Assembly: GCF_002865645.1 (NCBI RefSeq)
Contig: NW_020194512.1
Coordinates: 4,381,183 to 4,445,182 of the forward strand
Length of the DNA: 64,000 nucleotides
Direction: 5' to 3'
Source: Hyaloscypha bicolor E
Lineage: Eukaryota; Ascomycota; Leotiomycetes; Helotiales; Hyaloscyphaceae
The notes beneath the pieces were generated by a model, which saw only the letters and a list, made by a program, of their open reading frames with translations, had not been told where the DNA came from and did not search any database. A program made the position numbers and the translations under genes. Below, piece after piece: positions 1 through 12,191 of the stretch. Positions within the stretch are counted from its first letter, which is position 1. Each line of letters starts with the position of its first letter.

Positions 1-2879
1 ATAGTGGACGGGTTTGAGCGCGGTGGTAATCGCTGAACTCGCTCAGGAAGTACCAGATATAACATGGCAAGGGCGTTGCAAGGCCGCGACCATGGGTCGG
101 GGGAGATTGAGACTCCCGCATGCTAACTCCCTTTCCCAAGAGCCAAAGAACGACGAAAAAATTATGACAATCACCCTCGGAGCAGTGAAGCTCAATAGGA
201 GTAAAGCCGGCTTCGTTTTCGACATCGATATCCACGAATCCAGCCTCCCAAAGTTTATCTGCAGCTATCATAGTAAGATCTCGCTGATGATAAACAAATT
301 CCCAGGGATATTCCCTCTGAGCACGCATCGGAGCACGCAATTTGATCCCTTCACTGTCTGTTGCTCGGCAGGCTCCTACGAATTTGACATCGAGATTTTC
401 ATCTGTGTCTAAGTGTGGTGCTGCATGAATATCCGAGGACAGACTGATGGTTGTCTCATGATAGAGAATTTCTCTATGACGAGCCATGATGCTTACAACC
501 AAAGACAAGACGGGCTCGCCAATTTCTCTGGCATAGGAAGGTCTGCCCCATCGATCGGTTTCCCTAAACCAAGAAATGGCGAATTGCAAGATATCGTCTT
601 TATTCTCCAATGATGTGGATAATAAAATGTGGGGTGCTTCGAGATCGGTGGAGTGGAAAGAATATGCTAATGGGGTATGGCCCTGTCTTTCAGGCTGTTT
701 AATCAATTGTGACCCTCCATGATTGAGTAAAATTCGAAGTCCCCGGGGCCAGTCGAATGCAAGGTGGAGCGGATTCTGGTCCCAAATTGTTTTCTCAGAC
801 ATTAATGAATTTGGAAACTTTGACAATATTCTGAGAACATCATCCTCATTGCGACGTCGTATTGCGGAGCTAAGAGGACCTATTCCGAAGGACTCTGGGG
901 AATTATTCTGGTTAGAATATTGAGGATGCAACTGGTCAAGGACCACCCACCTTCGTACACCTCGGGAACCTGCCGCACGAAATGGCATGAATTCACACAT
1001 GCTACTTCATCTTCGAATCCGTTATTTATAAGTTTAACCGCATCTGCTCCTCTACTGGCTAATTGAGCCATTACCAATAAGCTTGCCTGAGAGAAAGGTC
1101 TGTCACCCGACCCTAGAGCCAGATCGTCCCACAGTGTTCTATGAAGATATCATTGTATAAGTTAGGAAGCCATATAATAATAAATTCAAATACAAGGAAC
1201 TCAGTACTCACGCATAATGGCAATCAGGTTCATAAGCGGGAACGTGAGCATCAAATAGCCCAACCGTCAATTCGATCCATCTTGATGTTTTATACATTTC
1301 ATCAGGGTCGGGCAACCAATGCACTTTACGAAATTCATCAAATTTATGCCTATGATGCAAGTGATCGCTTAGAGCAAAATGAACATGCTATATTGACATT
1401 AGTTTCTTGAGAAATTCGGGGTATCGAGCCAGATTCCTTTTACATACATGGAGAAGATTTCTTCCTTTTTTATCAACATCATAGGGCGAAGCCTCCCCTT
1501 CCTGAAAGAGTTTCAGAATTTGTTCCAATGACTGTCTAAGGTAATTTTTATTCGCCCAGTATTTCCGAACCTCGTTGCGATTAAGCAAAGTAAATGCGGG
1601 AGAATCGTTTCGTACAAGGGAGCGAAGAGTAAGAGTCGGGCTCATCGAACTACCGCCCGCTCCTTCGGAGTGATTGAAGGATATCTCGATGGCTTTTGCC
1701 AAAAACCAATTTAACACCGTTATTCTAGCTCCAAAACTAGATTTCTTCGATGATCTGACATAATAAGGGCAATGTTTGTCGTGAGCCTCCGCGGTCTGAG
1801 TATGTCGAAAGATATGAAGTGGACCCCATTGTGTGGCTCGAGCTTGGAGGTATGAACGACGATAGCACGAGCAGGGGTGTGATAAAGCTCGTGTGGCGCT
1901 ATTGCTGGGCCCTCCGGGAATCGTGGCTTCAGCTTCTGAAAGCTTTGCGTTCAATTCGGTGTTTGTGTTACAAACCCATGATAGCAATGAAGGCTTCCGA
2001 ATCAATTCTATCTGCACTTGTTCTGCGGACGAAATTGATGGTTTCAAATTTTCTCCTTCTTGCATATGTCTCTGGATCTCACTGAGTTGGTCGCAGATTT
2101 GATTCAACTTCGTATCCAAGCCCGCTACCCCAGAAACCTGCTCTGCACTGCTGCTAATTGTGTCGACCTTTGCATCTAATTTCAGTACTGAGTCGCATGT
2201 ATTTGAACTGATTTCATGGATACTTTGAAGCTTGTGGTTGGCTAAGGATATGGCTGCTTCGTTGTTTGAAGTATTAGCCTTCAGAGCCTCGACGGTGGAC
2301 TGAGATTGCGTCGCGACTGATTCAATCGATATGGCTATCCTCTTGACTTCCTTGCTAGTCTCCAGCTGATTCGACAAGATATTTCTGTTTCAGGATTAGC
2401 TATAATTGATGTAGCAGTGGGATTATGAGCAGAGGTATTCACAGTTGCATAGCCTCGCTAGCAAGACTCAAGTCGTCCTTCAGCTCTGAAATTGTTTGAT
2501 TAAGTCCTTGGATTGTAGCTCTCTTAAAGGGGTATATCAATTTCTTCTTGTTCTGCTGTAATCGGTCTTTCAGACTCTTAGGTGGTTCCTGCGATCGGCA
2601 CTTTATAAGAGTCTGGGCCAGTTTCTTTTGGCCCTCCTCCAAACGGGATAACGAGCGCTGAAAGTTATCCACACCGAAAATCTGGTGGTGAGATATCTTG
2701 GGTATTGCATGACTCAGAACTGATGCCGTGTCACGTAAGTTGTTGAGATGTTGCAAGGTGTTTGCGATCTCAACATCTTGCGACTCCCAAGACTCGTAAT
2801 ATGTTATCAAGCTTTGAGAGACCTGTAGAAGCAGGGACAGGAGTCCTGCGGCGCTTACGGCGATTGAGAGGGGATCCAT
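1..2879 (-). CDS. Ankyrin-repeat protein with fungal STAND-type N-terminal domain, 3' end beyond left edge
   Basis: Starts at 2879 with MDPLSIAVSAAGLLSLL, the usual opening of the fungal N-terminal helical domain found on NACHT/ankyrin proteins. I read exons 2879-2443, 2384-1448, 1387-1212, 1138-951 and 894 to beyond base 1. Introns 2385-2442 (58 bp), 1139-1211 (73 bp, donor GTGAGT, branch CTAAC) and 895-950 (56 bp, branch CTAAC) each restore the frame. A TAG at 1388-1390 closes the frame unless a fourth intron, 1388-1447 (60 bp, donor GTATGT, branch ACTAAT, acceptor ATATAG), is removed. After the N-terminal domain comes a coiled-coil-like stretch, then degenerate ankyrin motifs (GRNLLH; NPLHLAF..LRILLNHGG; GFTPIEL). 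No NACHT P-loop is visible. Likely a cytosolic recognition or scaffold protein; function inferred from family only. The last exon stays open to base 1. Confidence 0.75.
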
Positions 2880-3074
2880 GTGCGAGTGTTAATGAAAGGG
2901 TCTTGAAATTGGAGAATATGAGTAGGGAAAGAGGGACAACCTCCGGATTAAAGAGAGGAGAGCGAAGTCAAGGCTCTGAGGTTCTGTTCTTATGTTGTGG
3001 TGGAGGCTGTGCGAGGGTTGTAGTGGAGGCTGTGCGAGATTTTGGAGAAGTTGATTGGTTGAGATGCTGCAATA

Positions 3075-3425
3075 TGTTGAAATTAGGGGCCTGAGGCCCC
3101 TAATAGGCTTAGTAAGCCCTAGAACAGAGCCTTAGGGGCTGTGCACTAATAGGGCCTAAGCCATAGGCTTATTACTGAGTAGATTATGCCCTGTAAGGTT
3201 GATTCAGGGCATAATATGCCCTGTGAGGCTAAATCGGTTCAGCTGAGGTTGAATGGTTCAGTATAAGGCTCTCTGGTTTAAGGGGTTTAGTGCATGTGAC
3301 TTAGGGGGTTCAGGGCTATATATACAGGCTACTTACCACTATAGAACAGCAGTCAATTCAGTACGTTTTACTTGGTTTACATTGCAAGCACGTGACCCTA
3401 GCTTTATTATTTAGCTAGTTCAATA
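3075..3425 (+). mobile_element. Solo LTR (351 bp) with CAATA target duplication
   Basis: The element starts TGTTGAAATTA and ends TTCAATA, a TGTTGAA/TTCAACA-type terminal inverted pair with one CA-to-TA change. CAATA stands directly on both sides (3070-3074 and 3426-3430). Inside are a palindromic AGGGGCCTGAGGCCCCT block and a TATA-like box near 3331. A second, inverted copy lies at 12192-12473, which shows this is a repeat family. No internal retroelement sequence adjoins it, so it is a solo LTR left by recombination. It sits about 200 bp upstream of the ankyrin gene start and could affect its promoter (inference). Confidence 0.85.
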
Positions 3426-3517
3426 CAATATTGAAAAGTTTTCCGCCACCGTACCGAGGCCTCTAACCCCTGTACTGCCAAAACCCCGATTTTTAATTGC
3501 ATTCGATATTAGCACTT

Positions 3518-3547
3518 TATCCGTTACGCTGCCACCAGGGACGGGTT
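3518..3547 (+). repeat. Left terminal inverted repeat of piggyBac element
   Basis: Perfect reverse complement of 5529-5558. It marks the transposase 3' side, since the gene is on the minus strand. Confidence 0.9.
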
Positions 3548-3840
3548 GGCCCGTGCACGACGATTTTCGCGTAATTCTAGCCAATTAGAAAGCTAAACCA
3601 CCCCCTTAAAAGTATCAATTCTCACTTCTCTCTATGGAATACATCAAAACAACCCCGATTCTTACATAAATGAACGTCGCATTGCTCGCACCCATAGATA
3701 CTCTAATGCCTTGAGCTTTCCCTGCCCTGATTAGCTGCAATTTGAGCTAGTGCAACCCGTTTTTTCGGCCGATCTCCATATCTCATACCCTTACAGCATA
3801 CACACTTCCCAGCCTTACTAAGCTTTACTTGCTTGTGCGA

Positions 3841-5426
3841 TTATATAGGCACTTTAGCTTCCTGGCTAATCTGTGATATCCTTCGCTTTGGACAGATCTC
3901 ACTATCCCTTCCTTTAGTAATTAGAGTACTAATAAGCTGTCTCCTGAAGTCCTGCTGACTCCTGAAGCTCACTTGCCTAGGTTCTGGCACATCACTGCAT
4001 AAAGCAAGTAAATAGCAATTGATTAGAACCGTACGAAGTAGCCAGTGCTCTAGTACTTGGTGCCCTCCTCGCTCCACGTGCCGCAAACCAGCGTTCTGGG
4101 CAGTCAGGTGATCAAACTCATTAACTGCTCCCATATGATAATTATATCCGTCCGCAATTACAGGAATTAAAAGTACCTTTATAGCCTGATTACCAAAAGG
4201 TTTTCGTACAGTCTTTGCTTTAGAAGAAGTCTCCTTAGGCCTCTTCCTTAGCCGTAAAACACGCTCGTCACCTGATATAAAGGAAGACATTATTAAAACA
4301 AAAGCTTGATCTTTCCACCCAACGTGACACACTTCCCCATTAGGCGTATACCTGGAATGGGTTTCACCCCAGGGTATTACGTCCTTTTTATCTGATTTCT
4401 GAAGGTCAAGAAGCTCCTTAATAACCCTACTAGTTGTCCTGCAAGTCCTAGTAATTGCAACTCCCTGGAAGCGAGCGTATTGAATAAAGCGAGTAGAAAC
4501 AAAGAGATTATCAAGGTAAACGTGATAGCCAGAGCCTTTAGGAAGCTTGGGCAACCTTTTAATCAAGTGCAGGACTACTGCTTGTGTCTTATTTCCCCCA
4601 TTTCTAGCCTTAATCGTCCCACCAAGCTCTCTTAAAGTATGTATTCCCACAGGTCTATTCTTTTATCCAGGAATATGCCAGTTCCACACAAGTAAGAACC
4701 CCCTCTGGGCTGCTCCCCAGACCTTATATCCTGTAGGTATGGGCTTGTTTGGAATAGTAGTTGTCTCCTTTAATCGACCTTCAAATCGTACGATTATCTC
4801 GTCCACTGCCAAGTCCCGTCCAGGCTTCCAAACTCTCAAATTAACCTCTTGAATGTGTCTACTAAGGGCTTCGACCTGCTCGGTAGTTTATTAGCTAGTT
4901 TCAAGTAAAATGAATAAAGAAATAAGGAGTTATTAGCTACCTTCTCATATAGGCCTTGTTCCTGATTTCCATGGAATCGCACACGCATATGGAGCTCCTG
5001 AAACCGATTCCTACTTAAATACTTCGTAATTGGGTGCTCAGATGTTATATCCTTTATTATCCAATAGTCTGCGATCTCATTATCCATATGCAAGCTTATA
5101 TATATTCGAATCGCAAGGTAGATATATATCTCTCTATAGCATATTGGGTACCAGTCGTTTGCTCGTATATAAGGGCAGGATTCGTCTTGAGGTTTTCGCA
5201 TATAATTATTCGTCTTCTTAACTATCAAATCAATAATTTTGGGGGTATAATATATAGTAAATAAAGTAATAGAATTATCGGGAGAAACGTCTTCAGGTAA
5301 GGTGATTTCCCAGCCGAATTCGGGCAATTGCATAGGCTTAAAGGTACTCCCCTGCTTACGCAGTGGATCCTTATTAGGCCAAAGGGTCCCTTTATCGGTA
5401 GGATCAAACACAGTATTGTCTGGCAT
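3841..5426 (-). pseudogene. piggyBac transposase (DDE_Tnp_1_7), one nonsense codon
   Basis: Start codon at 5426 (MPDNTVFDP). Exon 5426-4941 carries the N-terminal part, including the SRNRFQELHMRVRF motif. A 65-bp intron at 4876-4940 joins YEK to VEALSRHIQEV, and the second exon runs to 3841. The DDE-type core shows LAVDE (first Asp) and YLDNLFVSTRF (second Asp). At the usual third Asp (GAVD) the protein reads YNYHMGAVNEFDHL, so Asp appears replaced by Asn. A TAA at 4663-4665, where CAA (Gln) fits, breaks the frame after WNWHIPG. Both changes are RIP-type transitions (CA to TA, or TG to TA on the other strand). The full product would be about 505 residues, near the family length. Probably inactive. 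Confidence 0.85.
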
Positions 5427-5528
5427 CGTAATTGTAGTGCAATTAATTAATTAGATGGTTTATTTACATGTAAATAATAAAGCGTGTTTTTGGTATTCCT
5501 CCGGAATATCATTTTTTCCGGTTCCGAA

Positions 5529-5558
5529 AACCCGTCCCTGGTGGCAGCGTAACGGATA
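5529..5558 (-). repeat. Right terminal inverted repeat of piggyBac element
   Basis: Perfect reverse complement of 3518-3547. It lies about 100 bp upstream of the transposase start codon. Confidence 0.9.
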
Positions 5559-5849
5559 TATAGCATATTCGCACTTTATATAATACTTTCGCATATTATA
5601 CTTGACTTTTAGTATTACTTTAGATATTAGAAATACTATATTTAATTAGGGCTAGACCCTGGAACTAATAATATTAAGGTTTAATTATAAATCGAGAATT
5701 AATTATTTATTATTTATAAAGTTTAAAGGAATTAATATATTAAAAATCGCTTAATTATTATACTAATTTAGCATTTTTTAATAAGCTTTATTTAATTTTA
5801 ATTATTTTTAGAAATCGCGATTTTATATTTCTTTTATTAATAATAGAAT

Positions 5850-6185
5850 TAAAGTTAAGAATTCGAATTTATTATTTATATTACTAATAACTAGCTATAA
5901 TATTAAAAATTATTATATTTATATTATTAATAGAACTCTATTTTCATTTTTAGGTAATAAGAAATACTTTATATAAGCTTATTATTTTTTTTTGATATTT
6001 CTTAGAATTTATTTATAGCCTATTATTATCCAATATAAATATATTATTAATTTATAATTATTTAAGTTTATACTCTAATAGTAATAATTATTATTTATTA
6101 ATATATAATCTATATTTATAAAAGTTTCTAAAAATACTATTTATAGATCTATTTATAATTATATTCGAAAGTTAATTAAAAGAAA
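5850..6185 (+). repeat. Direct repeat, copy 1
   Basis: Matches about 7035-7335 in the same orientation over roughly 300 bp with scattered transitions. Edges are approximate. Confidence 0.6.
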
Positions 6186-7034
6186 TAATATTTCCGATTA
6201 GCTAATAAAAAAGAAGTATTTATTATTATTATATCTAGTATTTTATTTATTAATTTATTTTTTAAATATAAAAGTATATATTCTTATATATATTAGAATT
6301 AACTAGAATTTATTAACTAAATCTTCTAATATATTTATCTAAAGTTTTATACTATAAGAGTTTTGCCTTTTCTATAATAATATATTCTTATAAGCTTATT
6401 AGAATAATTATTTCTCTAATAAACTAGAGTTTATTTATTTCTATTTAGGTTTTCTTTTTTCTTATAACTCTTTTTTTTAAAAAAAAACTTTCTTATTTTA
6501 TTTTTTAGCTAGTAATTCTTATTATAAAACTATAGGTATTTTTATTTTATATAATTATTAATTTAAATTTCTTTTAATAAATAAAGTTTATTATATATAT
6601 TAAAATCTATAATTATTAGTTTTTAATCTGGATTATTTTATTTATTATAATTATAATAATAAAATAAAGAATCTAAAAATTATTTCTATTCTTTAATAAT
6701 TTTTATTTATTTTATTATTCTTTATTAACTATTTAATATTTTTAATAACTTCCCAAATTTATTTACTATTAGTTATAAGGCTTTTTAATAATATACTTTA
6801 TATTCTAATTTCCGAATTTAATAACCTTTTAAATTAAAATTAAAATTAGTATTAAATAAGGCTAATAATTAGTTTATAACTTGAAATAATAGCTAATAAA
6901 TATATTCTTATAATTAATAAAACTCTAGCTAATTAAATAAGAATTCTTAGTTTATTTATTAAAGAATTAAAATATTAAAAAAAGTTTTAGCTAAATAAAG
7001 CTTATTATATTTAGTAAAAAAATATAAAAAAAAG

Positions 7035-7335
7035 AAAAATTAGAATTAGAAATTCGAATTTACTGTTTGTATTATTAATAGAACTTTATTTTATTTTTTA
7101 GATAATAAGAAATACTTTATATAAGCTTATTACTTTTATTAATACTTTTTAGAATTTATTTATAGTCTATTATTATCTAATATAAATATATTATTACTAG
7201 CTTATAGTTATTTAAATCTATATTTTAATAGTAATAACTATTATTTCTTAATATATAATTTATAATTTATAGAAATTTTCGAAAAATACTATTTATAAAT
7301 TTATTTATAATTATATTTAAAAGTTAGTATTAGTT
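7035..7335 (+). repeat. Direct repeat, copy 2
   Basis: Partner of 5850-6185. It ends just before the LTR of the minus-strand Copia copy. Confidence 0.6.
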
Positions 7336-7342
7336 TACTAAT

Positions 7343-9170
7343 AATATATAGTACTATTATATAGGTATGAAAATATTAGTTATATTAGTTAATAAAGTTA
7401 TTATTATTTAGAAGTAAGGATTATAGTATTATAGTATTAATATATAATTCCTAAATTTACTAAGCCTAAAAAGGTCTAGTTTACTAGTCGAGTTATTAAT
7501 AGAATATAAGATTATATAACTATATTTCGTATCCTATATCCTATTACCTATATTTTATTACTTATATCCCATATCCCGTATCCCGTAACTATATATATAA
7601 TTCCTAAAGAAATAGCTATACTAATACTAGAAACTCTCTAAAAATACAAAAAATAGTATCTCTTTCTAATTATATACAAATTCTCTAATCCGGCCTAATA
7701 CCAGATTCCCCAAATACTCTATATATTTATATTACTTCTAAGGTTTTAGTTATATACTAAAAACCGTAGCCTTTTATATATAACTTCTCTTTTTATAATA
7801 TCCTCTTATCTTATATATTTATTTCTTGCCCTATTTATATTTAACTTATTTCTCTATATCTAATTATATAGTATTTATATTAATTAGATACTTGAGGGTA
7901 TTTATTAGTTTTAATTTTGTTATAAAATCGGCAGGATTTAATTCTCTCTTAATTTATTTAACTTCTATAATCTCTTATTATTTATATATCTAGTAAAAAT
8001 ATATTATATTAATTATTAGATGCTTTTCTCGAATAGTTTCTAATTTAATAAAATATTCGTATAATAACTTTAAATCCGTATAGACTACTAATAATAGTTC
8101 TATTTCTAGTATTCTATTAATTATAGATTTGACTAAAGCGCCTATATTAAAGCTATAAGCCATATTATAAAGTTCCGAAGCTAGAATACTTCTAGTAACT
8201 CTCTTATATTTAGTAAAGAACTAGTAGATAATATTAGTATATCTAGTTCTATTTACTAGAACTAGAATATATCCGATTTGGGAAAAAAAATTTCTATTAT
8301 TTATAAATAAAGCATTTATAAAAATAATTAAATATAAGAATTTCTTTACTAGCTTTACAAATCTCAGTTCTCTAGTAGTATTCTTAATTTGCTATTAAAT
8401 ATACTTATTAAGTGCCTTTATATTAGTTTCCGAGGGTTTAATAGCTTAAGTAATAATTAATAGATTATATAAAGCTTCTAGTTAATAGACTAATATAATA
8501 TATATTTCTCTAATATATTAGGTAATATATTAGTTCTTAATAGAGAGATCTTAATAAATAGTACCTCTATTACTTATAGTAATAGTATTTTTTATAGAAA
8601 TAATTAGAGGTTTTTATACTAGTATTTATATATAAAAGTAATTCTAGTAATATTTATATAAATAATACTTCTATTAAACTTGAAATTATAATTAATAATA
8701 AGATATTTATACTTCTTGGCTAAGAACTTAGTCTTTTAAAGCTTTAGTTACTTTATTTTTATAAAATTATTATTTCTAATAAATAGAGTATTATTAGTTT
8801 AAAGGCTAGTAATTCTAAAGAATTACTTATTATAAAGAAAACAAGAATTATAAATTAACTATTTTATAAAAAGCTTATTAATATAATAGAAATAATAAGT
8901 TTTAAACTAGTAGTTTCTAGCTTCTAGTATATTATATAGTAGTTTTATAACCTTTAAAACCGAGTTATTATTTAGATTTAGCTCTCTAGTAAGCTCATAA
9001 AATAGATTAATATAAAAATTATAATTAAATAAGATTATTAATTAGATATAAGCTTATAAGATATTATATAAATATAGCTCTATAATATCTATTATTATAG
9101 TAGTAATACTAAGGATAATTCTCTGGCTAATATATTAAATAATAAGTAATTATATTAATACTATAACGGC
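7343..9170 (-). mobile_element. Truncated, RIP-degraded Ty1/Copia copy (LTR, RNase H, part of RT)
   Basis: The reverse strand matches the plus-strand Copia copies at 46-55 kb. The LTR-like part at about 7343-7597 matches 52118-52367 inverted. The RNase H part at about 7985-8390 matches 51390-51800 inverted. Reverse-transcriptase remains run to about 9170, where similarity stops; gag and integrase are missing. It is full of stop codons and AT-rich, so non-functional. Confidence 0.7.
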
Positions 9171-10485
9171 GGAATTAATATAATAATTAAAGACTTAAAG
9201 TTTAAAGAATCTTATATATTAGAAAATACTAAGCTATAAAATAAAATAGAGAGAATGCCTTAATCTTTAGTATTATTCTATCTAAATAATTCAGGCTTAG
9301 CTTTATTTTATATCTATTTCCGATATTTTATTCTTAGTAAATTATGTCTTTATACTAGCTATTATAATAGGCTACTAATTACTAAAGTTCTTATATTATA
9401 AAAATAGTTAAGATAATAACCTTAATTTTATAAATAATAATATATAAGAAAAATAAAAAAGCTAGTATAGATATATTAATTAAATATTCTTTTAATTTCT
9501 TTTCTTTTATTTAAGAATTTACTTTTTATATAAATCTAGTTAAATATAGCTAAATACTAGTAAGTATTACTAAACTACGATTTAAAATATTAACTAGCTA
9601 TTTTTGAAGTAACCTTAAAACTAATTCTCTATTCTTATATTTCTTTATTTAGCTTTATAATTATAATAAATAAAATCCTATATAATATCTTTTATAAATC
9701 TAATATATAAAGCTAATTATAATTATAATACGAGTTCTAGCCGAATTATCTCAAGTCTTTTATTAATATATTTACTATTTATAGTAGCCCTAATTAGCCT
9801 ATAAGATAATAGTTTAGATTACAGGCCGAGTTATATAAATATTATTATTATATAAGAATAGAAGCTAGCCTTTTTACTAATATTTAGCCGAGTTACTAGA
9901 CTTTATCTGGCTCTTTATACTTTTTCTTTTATTCTATTTTTATTTCTATTATTTTCTTATTATAACTTAGTATATTTTTTAATTATTTCATTTATTATTT
10001 ACTATTAAGTTCTTAGCTAATTTATAAAAATACTATATTCTATAATATATAGAAAGATCTCTTATTCTAATATTTATATTTTTTAATTTCTTCTAATCTT
10101 TCTTTACTAATTACTTACTAGAAACTCTATAATATCTCAGAAAAATAACCTATAAATATTTAAAGATATTAATATAGAAATTTAGTATTCTATTATTTTT
10201 TTTCTTTAACTAATATAAATATAATAAGTATTTTATATATTATATTATTCTTATAATAAATATTATTATATTTATAGCTAAGCCAGAGAATTATAAATAT
10301 TTATTCCGAATATAAATTACTAATTTCTTCTCCTCTAATACTTCTATTATATAAGAGTAATATAATAAGTATACTAATTAAGCTACTTGAAAGTTCTATT
10401 TCTATTATACTAATTTAAGGCAAAACTAGCTATATTATATAGAAATACTAGATTTATAAAATAGTCTAGTTTCGGGCCTTAAAGC
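9171..10485. other. AT-rich RIP-like tract, nothing recognised
   Basis: No readable gene; stops in all frames. Copia similarity ends at its left edge and a decayed phosphotransferase-like gene begins at its right. The region may hold the 5' part of that gene or another decayed element. Confidence 0.4.
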
Positions 10486-10489
10486 TTAA

Positions 10490-11260
10490 TATAATATACT
10501 TTAGACTTATTTAATAAGTCTATAGCAAGTTTATATTATATTATTTATTCTATAGCTTTCTAGAATCTCTTTATATTTATATTTGGAATTAGATATCCGG
10601 GCTAGCTTTCTATTAAATATAGTAAGAAATATTTATCTTAGTTAGACTATTTAAGATTTTACTAGATTAGTTAATATATACTAAATATTACCTATATTAT
10701 AGCTTGATTTCTAATAGTATTATAAGATTCTTTACTTTAATATAAATTAATAGACTAACTATAAAGGTATTATCTGGCTTATAGGCCAAATATAAAACTA
10801 TTCTCGATATACTTTTCTTTAAGCTACTAGATAACCTATATCTAATAATTAATAAGATTAGTAAAAACTTCTTCTTTCTTTTTTATCCCGACTTCCTAAT
10901 AATACTTTAGTATAATAATTTTCTAGAGAATAACTTCTATATTAAAGAAATAACCGGCTATATTACTAGTATTATAGATTGGGCTAATACTAAAGTTACT
11001 TCCTATAATATCTTACTTAGTAAATTAGAAATTATTCTGGGTATCTAGATAAAACCGAATTAGTATTTCTACCCTTTTTATATTTCCCTATAATAGTAGT
11101 TCTGGAATATATTTAATAGCGAAATTAGGGAAGTTTCTGATTTAGATAGGCATTTAATAGAGGTAGTTAGACTAATAGGCTTGCTTTGGATATATGATAT
11201 TAAGTAAAAGAATACTATATTAATAATATATCTTGAGAGATTTATTCTACTATAAATTAC
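10490..11260 (+). pseudogene. RIP-degraded aminoglycoside-phosphotransferase (APH) family gene, C-terminal part
   Basis: The plus frame through about 10900-11170 reads YNNFLENNFYI (in place of the APH catalytic H-x-D-x-x-x-x-N loop), then ITSIIDWANTKVTSYN (the conserved IDW segment that binds metal), then FWNIFNSEIREVSDLDRHLIEVVRLIGLLW. This order is that of fungal APH-domain proteins. The catalytic Asp now reads Asn. Stops are mostly TAG/TAA where Gln fits, so the gene is dead. Fungal APH-like kinases act on small molecules or proteins; the substrate is unknown. Edges are approximate and the 5' half is too decayed to place. Confidence 0.6.
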
Positions 11261-11929
11261 TAATTTATACTACTATCTTACTTTGGCCTTTATTACTATA
11301 ATTAACTATTCTCTATAATAGCTTGGAATATTAATATTATAAAAGCATATATTAATTATACTAAGCTATTAAGGAAGTATAGCTCCCTTTATATATACTA
11401 GTATATATAAAACTGGGAGGCTATATATTACATACCTGAGGCACGTACTAGTATAGCTTGCTATTTTAATATAAAGTCTTCCCTAGACAGGTATCCGGCT
11501 CCTTGCCTCAGAGAGAAATAAACAAATACCCTAGGTCCCTCTATCTCGTATATATATATCTTCATATAAAAGGCTTTCTAGATAGATAGATAGTAGTCGC
11601 CTCAGGTCCTCTTATCCCAGGCCTCCTCTTGCATATAAATAGTTATATGTCCAGACATTAACTAGTATTCCCGGCAGGCTATTTACGGCTCCCTTTCTTG
11701 TCTGACCAAAATCCTCCCTATTCTTCTCGTAGACCATAACCATAACCCGCCTTTTTCCCCTTTATATTTTCGCCCGGCCCTGTCCTCTAGTCGTGGGTAT
11801 GTATTTGAACGAGTTACGATATACAAGAGGAGGTCGAAAGTAGAGGGTTATATCGTGAAAATTTTTTCTCGGATCTCGATCGTGGGTATCGCTCGCAGGC
11901 GATCTGTAAAGGCCCGTTTTCCAATACGA
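11261..11929. other. Intergenic, mixed composition, no gene called
   Basis: Composition rises from AT-rich to near-normal GC after about 11480. A 62-codon open frame on the minus strand (11762-11950) has no features and I do not call it. Confidence 0.4.
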
Positions 11930-12140
11930 GCTATAGCGTAATCGGCCCACCGATTTCCTAATCGGGAGTGCCCATTTAATAATAGGGGGCTGAATACGAT
12001 TCGGGAGCTATAGTGGGTCCCGATTTAATAATCGTATAATATTTGGGTATGGGCCTTAAGGGGGCTAAAACTATTAAATCTACTAGTATACCCTAAATAT
12101 ATCTATACCCCTATATACGCCCCTTTACTTTGAATTTATT
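11930..12140 (+). repeat. Diverged terminal end of the transposon family at 37057-39907
   Basis: The stretch CGATTCGGGAGCTATAGTGG, followed by CCCGATTTAATAATCG, parallels the inner TIR of the 37-kb element (CGATTCGGGCTCCACAGTAG, then CCCGATTAATCAATCG). The following TACTAGTATACCCTAAATAT parallels 37260-37290. It is one end only; the rest is missing, and a solo LTR lies just downstream. Confidence 0.6.
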
Positions 12141-12191
12141 AGCTATAATATACCCTATAGTATTATAGGCTTCATTTTAGGAGTTCTATGC

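Larger units (their letters stand above)
3518..5558 (-). mobile_element. piggyBac-family DNA transposon with 30-bp TIRs
   Basis: Bases 3518-3547 and 5529-5558 are perfect inverted 30-bp repeats carrying CCGTTACGCTGCCACC. They enclose a minus-strand transposase gene. piggyBac elements normally target TTAA, but the flanks here read TTAT and ATAT, so no TTAA duplication is seen. The interior GC content is close to that of normal genes, unlike the AT-rich DNA that follows, so the insertion is recent or little mutated. Confidence 0.85.
5559..7342. other. AT-rich RIP-like tract with an internal direct repeat
   Basis: Extremely AT-rich with many TA steps and stops in every frame; no gene can be read. 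Two direct copies of one segment are visible, about 5850-6185 and 7035-7335; both carry ATAAGAAATACTTTATATAA followed by matching sequence. They are probably remains of one decayed element family, identity unknown. Confidence 0.6.

Noticed and set aside
5030..5264. Plus-strand open frames of 63-76 codons
   Set aside because: They lie antisense to the piggyBac transposase first exon and have no features.
3514..5562. TTAA target duplication for the piggyBac element
   Set aside because: The bases next to the TIRs are TTAT and ATAT, not TTAA on both sides.
5559..11460. Centromere
   Set aside because: AT-rich decayed repeats can form centromeres in fungi, but gene remnants and several distinct elements are interspersed, and nothing here is specific for a centromere.
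11762..11950. 62-codon minus-strand ORF
   Set aside because: Short, no recognisable motif, and it overlaps a transposon-end repeat.
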